Under the pieces are notes generated by a model. It saw nothing but the letters and a program-made list of their open reading frames with translations, searched no databases and was not told the origin of the DNA. Shown piece after piece: positions 1-11,396 of a stretch of DNA of 64,000 nucleotides. The stretch spans positions 62,001 to 126,000 of the forward strand of contig NZ_JACPYU010000020.1 in the NCBI RefSeq assembly GCF_016195855.1, read 5' to 3'. The stretch is from Aquabacterium sp. (GTDB lineage Bacteria > Pseudomonadota > Gammaproteobacteria > Burkholderiales > Burkholderiaceae_C). Numbering within the stretch: the stretch's first letter is position 1; every line of letters starts with the position of its first letter. Both the position numbers and the translations under genes were made by a program.

Positions 1-91
1 GCTCGGCAGACACACCCACCCCCAAGCCAGCCAGCGCGTCAAGCAGGTAACGCAGATAAAAGCCTGCGGCAGTCAGCACGGTGATACCCAT
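1..91 (-). CDS. 5'-terminal fragment of an unidentified gene, cut by the window edge
   Basis: An open frame runs leftward out of the window from an ATG whose complement is at 89-91. About 30 codons are visible, rich in Leu, Ala and Gly, with the stretch YLRYLLDALAGLGV. This vaguely resembles the N-terminal ligand domain of AraC-type regulators, but that is a guess. The GGGGAG just upstream sits too close to the ATG to be a convincing ribosome site, so the true start may differ. The gene diverges from the next one at 182. Confidence 0.3.
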   Translation of the reverse strand, partial: MGITVLTAAGFYLRYLLDALAGLGVGVSAE

Positions 92-181
92 CTCCCCACA
101 CATTGCTTTGCGATGTCAAAACGCCCTGTCAGCCCGGTCAAGACAAGCCGGCGGGCCGCTCACTAAGCTCAGCCCATCGCA

Positions 182-1279
182 ATGGACAACAAAGGTGACA
201 TCGTGCCGCTTCCCACACCCGAGGCATACCAGCAGTTATCCCAACGTGGCGACGCGCTGGCCGACGCCGTGATCAACGCCTTGATGACAGGTGGGCGCCG
301 CGATGGCGACCTGCTCAGCCAAGTGAACCGTCTGGCGGAACAGGAAGGCGGCATCTACCGGCAGTTCATGGACAGCGTCAACCACGTACCATCCTGGGCC
401 GATGTGGACGCCATGCAGGCAGGCCAGGAACTGTTCCTGCGCTGCGCGCCCCTGTCCATCGCGTCCTTTGTGCTGGGCAGCCTGCTGGTCACCTACACAC
501 CACCAGGCTCGGCCAAGGTGTTGCTGCACACCGGACGGCTGCGCCAGGATGTGGTCCGTCGCCTGTTTGAAACCTCGACCATGGTCCATGCGGTGATGCA
601 GCCTGGCGGCCTGAAGGTGGGCGCGCCAGGGCACCAGGCCATCGTCCGTGTTCGCCTGCTGCACGCCATGGTCCGCCACCATGTGCTGGCCCGCGCGCAA
701 TGGCCCAGCGCCGAGCTCGGCAGCCCCATCAACCAGCTGCAACTGGGCCTCACCGCCCTGGGCTTCAGCAGCCTGCTGGTCAACAGCATGCGCAGCCTGG
801 GCGTGGTCATCAGCGAGGAAGAAGCACGCAGCTACCAGTTGCTCTGGCGCTGGGGCAACCACCTGCAAGGCGTGGACCTGAGCCTGCTGCCAGACAGCCT
901 GGACGCGGAAGGACTGCTGTACCGCTACTTCCAACAAGACCTGATCAAGCCAGACGACAACAGCCGCACCCTGGTCGCGGCCGTGCACCAGGGCCTGGCC
1001 TTGCAATCGCCCTTCTTCCTGCCACAAGGCGCCCTGGAGGCGGTATCACGTCGCCTGCTGGGCCGCACCTTGGCCGACCAGTTGCACATTCCTCATCACC
1101 CCGTGTGGGCGCTGGTGCTGAGCGTGGTCACGGGCCTGCACCGCGCTACCGCCGTGCGCTACCGCATACCGGGTTGGCGCGCCATGGAGGTCCGCGCGGG
1201 CAGCCGCTACTTCAGCTACCTGGTCGCCAAGGGGCTGAAAGGCAAGCCGGCGGACTACGCCTTGAAAACCTCACACTGA
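182..1279 (+). CDS. DUF2236 / mpaB-like oxygenase family protein
   Basis: A 365-residue soluble protein of the DUF2236 family (ER-bound oxygenase mpaB and rubber oxygenase Lcp catalytic domain). Members are heme or metal oxygenases, or uncharacterised. Supporting features are the AxPSW-like entry near residue 70, a central segment around residues 85-130 ending in LLHTGRLRQDV, and conserved His and Arg residues near HAMVRHHVL (about residues 160-168). There is no signal peptide. It stands alone, convergent with the sensor kinase, with only 6 bp between their 3' ends. The substrate cannot be inferred, and nothing links it to the denitrification genes. Confidence 0.65.
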   Translation: MDNKGDIVPLPTPEAYQQLSQRGDALADAVINALMTGGRRDGDLLSQVNRLAEQEGGIYRQFMDSVNHVPSWADVDAMQAGQELFLRCAPLSIASFVLGSLLVTYTPPGSAKVLLHTGRLRQDVVRRLFETSTMVHAVMQPGGLKVGAPGHQAIVRVRLLHAMVRHHVLARAQWPSAELGSPINQLQLGLTALGFSSLLVNSMRSLGVVISEEEARSYQLLWRWGNHLQGVDLSLLPDSLDAEGLLYRYFQQDLIKPDDNSRTLVAAVHQGLALQSPFFLPQGALEAVSRRLLGRTLADQLHIPHHPVWALVLSVVTGLHRATAVRYRIPGWRAMEVRAGSRYFSYLVAKGLKGKPADYALKTSH

Positions 1280-1285
1280 AAGCCC

Positions 1286-3184
1286 TCAGGCGCAAACGGC
1301 CACCACAGGGCGTCGCAGATGCCTGGCCAGGATGCGGGCCAGGTCTTCAGGCCGGAAGGGCTTGCTCAGGTGGTCATTCATGCCCACCGGCTTGCAACGC
1401 TCCGCGAAGGTCTCCGGGCCGTTGGCCGTCAAGGCGACGATGCGCAGGCCTGATTGGCCCTTCTGGCGTTCACGCTCCCGGATGCGGCGTGTGGTTTCGA
1501 TGCCGTCCATCACGGGCATCTCGCAGTCCATCAGCACCAGATCCGGTTGCTGTTGTTCCAGCCAGTCCAGCGCCTGATGCCCGGTGTCCACCACCGTCAC
1601 CTGCACGCCCAGACGGAGCAACTCCGCTTCGGCCACCAAGGCATTGACGGGGTTGTCTTCCACCAGCAGCACATGTGGTGTGGTCGAGCCGCCTTGCCAT
1701 GGGTGCCCGTCTGCTGACTGGTCCGATGGCAACGGGATCGCTTGTGCATCGCCCGCCTCGACAGACGCCGCCCGCCCGGCCAGGCCCGGCAGAGGCAAGT
1801 CAAAGGTGAAGACCGAACCACGGCCCGGCTCGCTGCGGCAAGTCAGGTTGCCCCCCATGGCCATGCACAAGTCTTTGGAGATGGTCAGGCCCAGGCCCGT
1901 GCCACCAAAGCGGCGCTTGTAGGTGCCCTCTGCCTGATGGAAGGCATCGAACACACGGGACAGCTCCTGCGCCGCAATGCCAATGCCGGTGTCAGCCACC
2001 TCGAACACCATGCGGTGCGTGCGCATGTCCCGCCACACGTGCAGGCGCACCTCACCTTGCTGCGTGAACTTGATGGCGTTGCCCAGCAGGTTGTGCAGGA
2101 TCTGGCGCACCCGGGTGGGGTCTCCGTTCACGCATTCCGCTTCGGCGACGTCCAGTTGCACGTTCAGGCTCAAGCCCTTTTCTTCGCAACTCACCCGAGA
2201 GGTCTCGGCAAGTTCCGACAGCAAGGCATGCAGGCCGAACGCTTGCGCATGGATGGGCAGCCCGCCGGCCTCGATCCTGGAAAAGTCCAGGACATCGTTG
2301 ATGACGTTGAGCAGGTGCTCGCCCGAGCCCTCCAGCAGGTTCAGGCGCTTGATGGCCAGTGGCTCGCTGGCATCACGCCGCATCTGGCGCAACAGCCCGA
2401 TGATGCCGTGCAAGGGCGTGCGCATTTCGTGGCTCATGGTGGCCACAAAGCGGCTCTTGGTTTCAGACAGGAGCTTGGCCTGTTGCAGCGCCTGCGTCTT
2501 GGCCTGGCTGACCTGCTCGCTTTCGAATCGCAGGCGCAACATCTCGACGATGCGGCGATTGGAGCGACGCGCCTCCACCATGAGCAACAGCGCCAGCCCC
2601 ATCACGCAGCCAAAGCAGAACGTGCCCAGGTCATCACCGCGGCCAAGCGAATACAGGGCATTGGGCACCAGCACCGTCAGCACGAAAAGCACCGCAGCAG
2701 GCAAGTTGACCTGCAGCATCATCGCGCCGATGCTCGCCACACCAATCAGCATGCCGATCGAGATCACCGCCACTTCGAGGCTGGACAGCGGCGTGAAATA
2801 CCAGCCCAGTGCACTCCATACCAGGCCATCGAGCATGGCCATGAACGCAAAGAGGGGCATGCCTGATTTGCTGGGCTTGATGACACCCTGCAGCCACAGC
2901 GTGGAGTGAACCAGGCGCACCACGCTGACCGCGCACCGCAGGGTCAGCCAAAACAACAGGGCATCCACCGGAACCCGCTGGCGCAGGACGGCATACACCG
3001 CCACGGCCGCGATGATCGTGCCGACACTGGCAACCGGCAACAACTCATGCGAAGCCCGCTCCTGCGCGAGCAGGATCTCCGCCTCGATGTCCGGGGTGGA
3101 GACGCGGCTGCGTGCGTCCAGCGTGGAAGAGGACAACAGGAAAAGCAGGGCGGACCAGATCCGCTCGGGGACTCGCATCCACAA
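1286..3184 (-). CDS. Membrane-bound hybrid sensor histidine kinase with C-terminal receiver
   Basis: A 632-residue hybrid kinase. Residues 50-205 contain about six hydrophobic segments forming a membrane sensor region without a recognisable periplasmic domain. A coiled stretch leads to the HisKA domain with phospho-acceptor His252 in SHEMRTPLHG. The HATPase domain shows the N box (LLGNAIKFTQ), DTGIGI and GGTGLGL. The receiver lies at about residues 510-625, with its phospho-Asp in LVLMDCEMPVMDG and conserved Lys in LSKPF. There is no output domain and no histidine phosphotransfer domain, so a partner elsewhere is expected. It lies 117 bp downstream of the DUF481 gene on the same strand; the signal is unknown. 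Confidence 0.85.
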   Translation of the reverse strand: MWMRVPERIWSALLFLLSSSTLDARSRVSTPDIEAEILLAQERASHELLPVASVGTIIAAVAVYAVLRQRVPVDALLFWLTLRCAVSVVRLVHSTLWLQGVIKPSKSGMPLFAFMAMLDGLVWSALGWYFTPLSSLEVAVISIGMLIGVASIGAMMLQVNLPAAVLFVLTVLVPNALYSLGRGDDLGTFCFGCVMGLALLLMVEARRSNRRIVEMLRLRFESEQVSQAKTQALQQAKLLSETKSRFVATMSHEMRTPLHGIIGLLRQMRRDASEPLAIKRLNLLEGSGEHLLNVINDVLDFSRIEAGGLPIHAQAFGLHALLSELAETSRVSCEEKGLSLNVQLDVAEAECVNGDPTRVRQILHNLLGNAIKFTQQGEVRLHVWRDMRTHRMVFEVADTGIGIAAQELSRVFDAFHQAEGTYKRRFGGTGLGLTISKDLCMAMGGNLTCRSEPGRGSVFTFDLPLPGLAGRAASVEAGDAQAIPLPSDQSADGHPWQGGSTTPHVLLVEDNPVNALVAEAELLRLGVQVTVVDTGHQALDWLEQQQPDLVLMDCEMPVMDGIETTRRIRERERQKGQSGLRIVALTANGPETFAERCKPVGMNDHLSKPFRPEDLARILARHLRRPVVAVCA

Positions 3185-3301
3185 ATTGTGACCCTGTGCG
3201 ACAAAGCGAGTCAGCCAACCTTCATGGCATTTGCACGCTCACGCGTGACATTTGTCACCACATCACCAACCCGAACTCGGGTTGAGCGCGCTTCATGCGG
3301 T

Positions 3302-6108
<2,807 letters not shown>

Positions 6109-6130
6109 TCACAGCAGAAGGAAGCACATC

Positions 6131-6445
6131 ATGATCAAACACATCCTGATTCTGAGCGCCCTGGCGCTGGCTGCTGGCAGCAGCATGGCCACTGTGGATG
6201 AAGCCATGAACAAGGCAGGCTGCATGGCCTGCCACGCCAAGGACAAGAAGGTGGTCGGCCCCGCCTTCAAGGACATCGCCGCCAAGTACAAAGGCGACAA
6301 GGAAGCGTCCACCAAGCTGACCGAGAAGGTACGCAAGGGTGGCTCAGGCGTGTGGGGTCCCATCCCCATGCCGCCCAACCCCGCAGAGAAGATCAACGAC
6401 GCCGACCTCAAAGGCGCCGTGGATCAGATCCTGAAGACGCAATAA
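6131..6445 (+). CDS. nirM: Cytochrome c551, electron donor to NirS
   Basis: A 104-residue periplasmic monoheme cytochrome. A signal peptide ends near residue 20 (SSMA). The heme motif CMACH is at residues 31-35, and the axial Met80 sits in GVWGPIPMPPN, the hallmark of the Pseudomonas c551 family. It passes electrons from the bc1 complex to NirS. Its position directly after nirS with GAAGGA upstream matches the nirSM arrangement of pseudomonads. Confidence 0.93.
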   Translation: MIKHILILSALALAAGSSMATVDEAMNKAGCMACHAKDKKVVGPAFKDIAAKYKGDKEASTKLTEKVRKGGSGVWGPIPMPPNPAEKINDADLKGAVDQILKTQ

Positions 6446-6468
6446 GCGGATCATCAGCGGCAAACACC

Positions 6469-6855
6469 ATGCGGCCCACCAGCCATGCCTCATTCAGACC
6501 TGGATGGGTGGCCGCATGCCGACAAGCCACCGTGGGGGCGCTGTGCCTGCTGGCTGGTGGCGCGTGGTCTCAAGCGACGGACCTCGCACCACCGCCAGCA
6601 AGGCAACAGGCCCTTGTTCACATCGTCAGACAGGACTGTGGCTCTTGCCATGGCATGCGCCTCAAAGGCGGCCTCGGCCCTGCACTGACGCCCGAAGCCC
6701 TGGCAGAACGCCCTGTACCCGCGCTGGTCGCGACGATCCTGCAAGGCCGCACCGGCACGCCGATGCCCGGCTGGCAGGGCATGCTCGATGAACAAGATGC
6801 CCGCTGGATTGCCCAGCAACTCCTGCGCGGCTTTCCTGAGGTGAAACAGCCTTGA
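6469..6855 (+). CDS. nirC: Cytochrome c55X
   Basis: A 128-residue secreted monoheme c cytochrome with an N-terminal hydrophobic segment (about residues 12-35) and heme motif CGSCH at residues 57-61. A late Met in TGTPMPGW is the probable axial ligand. NirC proteins can donate electrons to cd1 nitrite reductase and have been implicated in d1 heme maturation. The ATG at 6469 was chosen because it precedes a plausible signal peptide; the open frame further upstream overlaps nirM. The stop codon overlaps the start of nirF. Confidence 0.88.
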   Translation: MRPTSHASFRPGWVAACRQATVGALCLLAGGAWSQATDLAPPPARQQALVHIVRQDCGSCHGMRLKGGLGPALTPEALAERPVPALVATILQGRTGTPMPGWQGMLDEQDARWIAQQLLRGFPEVKQP

Positions 6856-8045
6856 CCTCCACCCTGCGCCTGCCCCTGAGCCTGCTCTTCGCCTTGAGCC
6901 TGTCACTCATCCTGGCGGCTTGCGCCAGCACGCCAGCCCCCGTCGGCACGGGTGATCTTGGTGTCGTGATCGAGCGGGCCAACGGCACGGTGGCCGTGGT
7001 CAACACCAGCTCACAAACCGTGTTGGGAGACATCCCGGGCCTGGGTGATCTGTCCCACGCCTCGGTCGTGTTCTCGCGCGATGGCGCCCATGCCTATGTA
7101 TTTGGCCGCGACGGCGCACTCACCAAGCTCAACATCCTCACCCGCCAGATCGAAGCCCGCACCCAACAGGCCGGCAACAGCATCGGCGGGGCGATCTCGC
7201 AAGACGGCCGCCTGGTGGCCGCACAGAACTACGAGCCCGGTGGCGTCAAGGTGTTCGACGCCCAGACCCTGGCCCTGGTGGCCGATATCCCCGCCGAATA
7301 CGAAGCCGGCAAGCTGTCCCGCGTGGTGGGCCTGGCCGACCTGCCCGGACACCGCTTCATCTTCTCGCTGTTCGATGCCGATCAGATCTGGATCGCCGAC
7401 CTCAGCACACCGCAAAAGCCGGCCCTGCAGAAATTCACGCAGATCGGCCATCAACCCTATGACGCGCTGGTGACGCCAGACGGCCGCTACTACATCGCCG
7501 GCCTGTTTGGTGAAGATGGCCTCGCCCTCATCGACCTGTGGGCACCCCAGCCCCAGGCGCGCCGCATCCTGCAAGGTTATGGCCGTGGCCAGCAGCCCTT
7601 GCCCGTCTACAAGATGCCCCACCTGCGTGGCTGGGCTGTGGCCGGGCGGCAAGCCTGGTTGCCCGCCATCGGCCGCCATGAAGTCCTGATCGTGGACACG
7701 GACACCTGGCAAGAGGTGGGCCGCATCCCTGTGGCGGGCCAGCCCGTGTTCGTGATGGCCCGCCCCGATGGCCGCCAGGTCTGGGTCAACTTTGCCGTAC
7801 CCGATTACCACCGCGTTCAGGTCATCGACACGCAATCGCGCCAGATCGTACAGACACTGGAGCCTGGCAAGGCCGTGCTGCACATGGAGTTCACGCCGCG
7901 CGGCGAGGCCGTGTGGATCTCCTCGCGAGACGCCAACCTGGTGTCCGTCATCGACACACAGACCTTGCAGACGCTCACCACGCTGAGCCTGCCTTCACCC
8001 AGCGGCATCTTCTTCACCAGCCGCGCAGCACGCATGGGGTTTTGA
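6852..8045 (+). CDS. nirF: Heme d1 biosynthesis protein NirF, lipoprotein
   Basis: A 397-residue d1-type propeller protein needed for heme d1 formation; it binds the late precursor dihydro-heme d1. The start is a TTG inside the nirC stop (TTGA overlap), giving tight coupling. The N-terminus is a lipoprotein signal with the lipobox LAAC at residues 21-24, so the mature protein should be membrane-anchored in the periplasm, as reported for NirF of Pseudomonas. Sequence blades resemble the NirS d1 domain but no c-heme motif is present. Confidence 0.92.
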   Translation: MTSTLRLPLSLLFALSLSLILAACASTPAPVGTGDLGVVIERANGTVAVVNTSSQTVLGDIPGLGDLSHASVVFSRDGAHAYVFGRDGALTKLNILTRQIEARTQQAGNSIGGAISQDGRLVAAQNYEPGGVKVFDAQTLALVADIPAEYEAGKLSRVVGLADLPGHRFIFSLFDADQIWIADLSTPQKPALQKFTQIGHQPYDALVTPDGRYYIAGLFGEDGLALIDLWAPQPQARRILQGYGRGQQPLPVYKMPHLRGWAVAGRQAWLPAIGRHEVLIVDTDTWQEVGRIPVAGQPVFVMARPDGRQVWVNFAVPDYHRVQVIDTQSRQIVQTLEPGKAVLHMEFTPRGEAVWISSRDANLVSVIDTQTLQTLTTLSLPSPSGIFFTSRAARMGF

Positions 8046-8046
8046 C

Positions 8047-9084
8047 ATGAACCTGTCCGACCGTCCCGCTCTGGATCAGTTGCTGCTCAACGACTGGCAG
8101 CGCGACTTCCCCCTGTCCGAGACCCCGTTTGCCGGCGTGGCCCTGCGCTGCGGCAGCGACGAAACCACGGTCCTGGCCACCTACCGCCGCCTGCTCAAGG
8201 AAGGCAGCGTCAGCCGCATTGGCGGCATCTGGGGGGCCGGTGTCGGTGGCGCGGCCATGTTGTGCGCCCTCTCGGTGCCCGAGGCCCAGCTCGCCCGCGT
8301 GGCCGAGCGGGTCAACGCCATTGAGGGCGTCAACCACAACTACGAACGCGAGCACGACTACAACCTGTGGTTCGTCATCACCGGCCGCGACCGCGACACC
8401 GTGCACGCCCAGGTCAACCACCTGGAAGACGCCACCGGGCTCAAGGCACTGCGCCTGCCCATGGTGCGGCCCTACCGCATCGACCTGGGCTTCGACCTGC
8501 GCCAGACCCAAACCGTGCCCCACCCCGGCGAAGCCCATCCTGCACAGCGCCAGCGCGGCACCCCCGTGGCCGTGGCAGACGAGCGCCTGGCTGCGCTGGT
8601 GGAAGAAGGCCTGCCCATCATGTCGCGTCCCTACGATGCCTGGGCCGAAGCCCTGGGCTGGTCCACCGAACGCATCCGCCAGACCCTGACCCGCTGGCTG
8701 GCGCAAGGCACGCTGCGCCGCTTTGGCGTGGTCGTGCGCCACCACGATCTGGGCATCAGCGCCAATGCCATGACCGTGCTGGACGTGCCCAACGAGCTGG
8801 TTGATGCCGCTGGTGCCCGCTTGGCCGCACAGCCCGGCGTGACCCTGTGCTACCGGCGCGAACGCCACCGTGACTGGTCCTACAACCTCTACTTCATGGT
8901 GCACGGGCAAGACCGCGCCGCCGTGAATGCGCTCATCGCACACGCCATCAGCCAGGCGGGGTTGGGCGACTACCCCTGCCAGACTTTGTTCAGCGGCACC
9001 CGTTTCAAGCAGACCGGTGGCCGCTACTTCCGAGCCCTTGCCAACACGGCACCCAGCGAGGCCGCCCATGAACAAGCCGCTTGA
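8047..9084 (+). CDS. nirDL: Siroheme decarboxylase, NirD-NirL fusion
   Basis: This 345-residue protein is two tandem Lrp/AsnC-like siroheme decarboxylase modules (about residues 1-165 and 175-335), each starting with a winged helix (FPLSETPFAGVA; LPIMSRPYDAWAE). Both have HNYEREHDYNLWF- or CYRRERHRDWSYNLYF-type histidine motifs. The NirD and NirL activities, separate in P. aeruginosa, are thus in one chain. It converts siroheme to didecarboxysiroheme together with NirG and NirH. It starts 1 bp after nirF and overlaps nirG by 17 bp. Confidence 0.9.
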   Translation: MNLSDRPALDQLLLNDWQRDFPLSETPFAGVALRCGSDETTVLATYRRLLKEGSVSRIGGIWGAGVGGAAMLCALSVPEAQLARVAERVNAIEGVNHNYEREHDYNLWFVITGRDRDTVHAQVNHLEDATGLKALRLPMVRPYRIDLGFDLRQTQTVPHPGEAHPAQRQRGTPVAVADERLAALVEEGLPIMSRPYDAWAEALGWSTERIRQTLTRWLAQGTLRRFGVVVRHHDLGISANAMTVLDVPNELVDAAGARLAAQPGVTLCYRRERHRDWSYNLYFMVHGQDRAAVNALIAHAISQAGLGDYPCQTLFSGTRFKQTGGRYFRALANTAPSEAAHEQAA

Positions 9085-9628
9085 CCCATCCCGACTCGAC
9101 GGCCTGCCCAGCGCATGGCTGGACCATGTCGATGCCCAGCTGATCGACCGGCTGCATGGCGGCCTGCCTCTGACCGAGCGCCCGTATGCCGACGTTGCCT
9201 CCGACCTGGGCCTGACGGAGGACGACGTGCTGCAGCGACTGCAGCGCCTGCTCGACACCGGCTTGCTCACCCGCTTTGGGCCGCTGTTCCAGATCGAACG
9301 CGCGGGTGGCCAGTTCCTGCTGGCCGCCATGGCCGTGCCTGAGGCCGACTTCGACCGCGTGGCCGAGCAGGTCAACGCCCTGCCCGCCGTGGCCCACAAC
9401 TACCGGCGCACGCACCAGCTCAATATGTGGTTCGTGATCGCCGGCGAGACACCCGATCAGGTCAAGCAGACCTGCCAACAGATCGAAGCCCAAACCGGCC
9501 TGCGTGTGTTCGCCTTCCCCAAAGAGCGCGAGTTCTTCGTGGAACTGCGCCTGAGCGCCCAGGCCGCCTTGGCCAAGCGCGAACGCGCGGGCCAGACCAG
9601 CCAAGGGGTGCCCCATGTCACTCACTGA
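9068..9628 (+). CDS. nirG: Siroheme decarboxylase subunit NirG
   Basis: A 186-residue single-module siroheme decarboxylase paralogue with a winged helix (GLPLTERPYADVA, about residues 31-43) and the histidine-bearing segment VAHNYRRTHQLNMWFVI. It takes part in decarboxylating siroheme in d1 heme synthesis. The ATG at 9068 lies inside the 3' end of nirDL, and the 3' end overlaps nirH by 14 bp, so translation is probably coupled. The G/H naming follows gene order and the shorter C-terminus; NirG and NirH are hard to separate by eye. Confidence 0.85.
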   Translation: MNKPLDPSRLDGLPSAWLDHVDAQLIDRLHGGLPLTERPYADVASDLGLTEDDVLQRLQRLLDTGLLTRFGPLFQIERAGGQFLLAAMAVPEADFDRVAEQVNALPAVAHNYRRTHQLNMWFVIAGETPDQVKQTCQQIEAQTGLRVFAFPKEREFFVELRLSAQAALAKRERAGQTSQGVPHVTH

Positions 9629-10097
9629 TTTTGACCGCCGCCTCATCACGGCCACGCAAGGCGGCCTGCCGCTCGTGCCCCGCCCCTACGCCCAGGTCGC
9701 GGCGCAATTGGGCGTGCCCGAAGCCATCGTGCGGGAGCGCCTGGCCGGCATGCTCGATGAAGGCCTGATTCGCCGCATCGGGGCCGTGCCCAACCACTAC
9801 AAGCTGGGCTACACCGCCAACGGCATGACCGTGTGGGATGTGGACGATGCCCTGGTGGACGAGCTCGGCGCCAAGATCGGCGCCCTGCCCACCGTGTCGC
9901 ACTGCTACCGCCGCCCCCGCGCCCTGCCCGAGTGGCCCTACAACCTGTTTGCCATGGTGCATGGCCACAGCCGCGCGGAAGTCGAGCGCGAAGCGGGCCG
10001 CATCCATTGCCTGCTGGCCGATGCCTGCAAGGGTTTCGACATCCTCTACAGCACGGCCATTCTGAAAAAGACCGGCCTGCGTCTGCAAGCCGCCTGA
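9615..10097 (+). CDS. nirH: Siroheme decarboxylase subunit NirH
   Basis: A 160-residue paralogue of NirDL and NirG: winged helix GLPLVPRPYAQVA near residues 16-28 and the conserved VSHCYRRPRALPEWPYNLF around residues 95-113. It is the third siroheme decarboxylase open frame, so the operon encodes four modules in three genes. It starts within nirG and ends 20 bp before nirJ. Confidence 0.86.
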   Translation: MSLTDFDRRLITATQGGLPLVPRPYAQVAAQLGVPEAIVRERLAGMLDEGLIRRIGAVPNHYKLGYTANGMTVWDVDDALVDELGAKIGALPTVSHCYRRPRALPEWPYNLFAMVHGHSRAEVEREAGRIHCLLADACKGFDILYSTAILKKTGLRLQAA

Positions 10098-10117
10098 GCC
10101 CCTACCAGGAGCCCCTC

Positions 10118-11383
10118 ATGTTTCGCATCTCCCAATACCTGCGTGAAGTGGTTCAGGCTGAACAACAAGGCAGTTACCCGTTGGCGCGCCACGGCCACAC
10201 GCCCCCGGGGCCCGTCGTCATCTGGAACCTGACCCGCCGCTGCAACCTCACCTGCAAGCACTGCTACGCACTGTCTGCCGACCACGACTACCCCGGTGAG
10301 TTGAGCACTGACGAGGTTTTCTCGGTCATGGACGACCTGCGGGGCTACCGCGTGCCCGTGCTGATCCTGTCCGGTGGGGAGCCCTTGCTCAGGCCGGACC
10401 TGTTCGAGATCGCCGCGCGCGCACGCGACAAGGGCTTTTATGTTGCCCTGTCCACCAACGGCACGCTGATCGACGAGCCCATGGCCGAGCGCATTGCCCA
10501 GGCCGGCTTCGAGTACGTGGGCATCAGCCTGGACGGCCTGCGTGAGACGCACGACAAGTTCCGCCGGCTGGAGGGCGCCTTTGACGCCTCGCTGAACGCC
10601 TTGCGCCTGCTCAAGGCCCGCGACGTCAAGCTCGGCCTGCGCTTCACGATGACGGCCATGAACGCGCATGACCTGCCCGCGCTGCTGCAACTCATGCGCG
10701 ACGAAGGCATTGCCAAGTTCTATTTCTCGCACCTGAACTACGCCGGGCGCGGCAACATCCACCGCGCCAAAGACGCCCACTTCAGCGCCACCCGCGATGC
10801 GCTGGACCTGCTGTTCGCCACCGCCTGGAAGGCCGCCCTGGAGGGCCGCGACGAGGAATACGTGACCGGCAACAACGATGCCGATGCTCCCTATATGCTG
10901 GCCTGGCTGCGCCAGCACATGCCCCAGTGGGCACCGGCCCTGCGCGAGCGCCTGCGCGCCTGGGGTGGCAATGCCTCGGGCCTGCACATTGCCAACATCG
11001 ACAACCTGGGCGACGTGCACCCCGACACCATGTGGTGGCACCACAGCCTGGGCAATGTGCGCCAGCGCCCCTTCTCACAAATCTGGTCCGATACCAGCGA
11101 GCCCTTGATGGCTGGCCTCAAGACCCAGCCCCGCCCAGTTCAAGGCCGCTGCGCCAGCTGCGTCCACCTGGACCTGTGCGGTGGCAACACCCGCGTGCGC
11201 GCCGAGCAGGTCACCGGCAACCCCTGGGCTGAAGACCCGGGCTGCTACCTCGATGACAGCGAGATCGGCCTGCAAGCCAACGCGGCTACCGCCCGCGTGG
11301 CCGTGACGCCGTTCAGCAGCCCTAAAGGCACAAGAGATCCCAAGGGCCGCCGCGTGCCCATCCCCATCACGTCCGAAACCTGA
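10118..11383 (+). CDS. nirJ: Radical SAM heme d1 biosynthesis protein NirJ
   Basis: The 421-residue radical SAM/SPASM enzyme replaces the two propionate side chains with oxo groups in d1 heme synthesis. The SAM cluster motif CNLTCKHC occupies residues 42-49. The GGEPLL motif follows near residues 88-93. The C-terminal auxiliary cluster cysteines are visible in CASCVHLDLCGG and in PGCYL. The chosen start at 10118 follows AGGAG; the open frame extends further upstream without a ribosome site. Confidence 0.94.
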   Translation: MFRISQYLREVVQAEQQGSYPLARHGHTPPGPVVIWNLTRRCNLTCKHCYALSADHDYPGELSTDEVFSVMDDLRGYRVPVLILSGGEPLLRPDLFEIAARARDKGFYVALSTNGTLIDEPMAERIAQAGFEYVGISLDGLRETHDKFRRLEGAFDASLNALRLLKARDVKLGLRFTMTAMNAHDLPALLQLMRDEGIAKFYFSHLNYAGRGNIHRAKDAHFSATRDALDLLFATAWKAALEGRDEEYVTGNNDADAPYMLAWLRQHMPQWAPALRERLRAWGGNASGLHIANIDNLGDVHPDTMWWHHSLGNVRQRPFSQIWSDTSEPLMAGLKTQPRPVQGRCASCVHLDLCGGNTRVRAEQVTGNPWAEDPGCYLDDSEIGLQANAATARVAVTPFSSPKGTRDPKGRRVPIPITSET

Positions 11384-11396
11384 AAGCCGCTCGCGC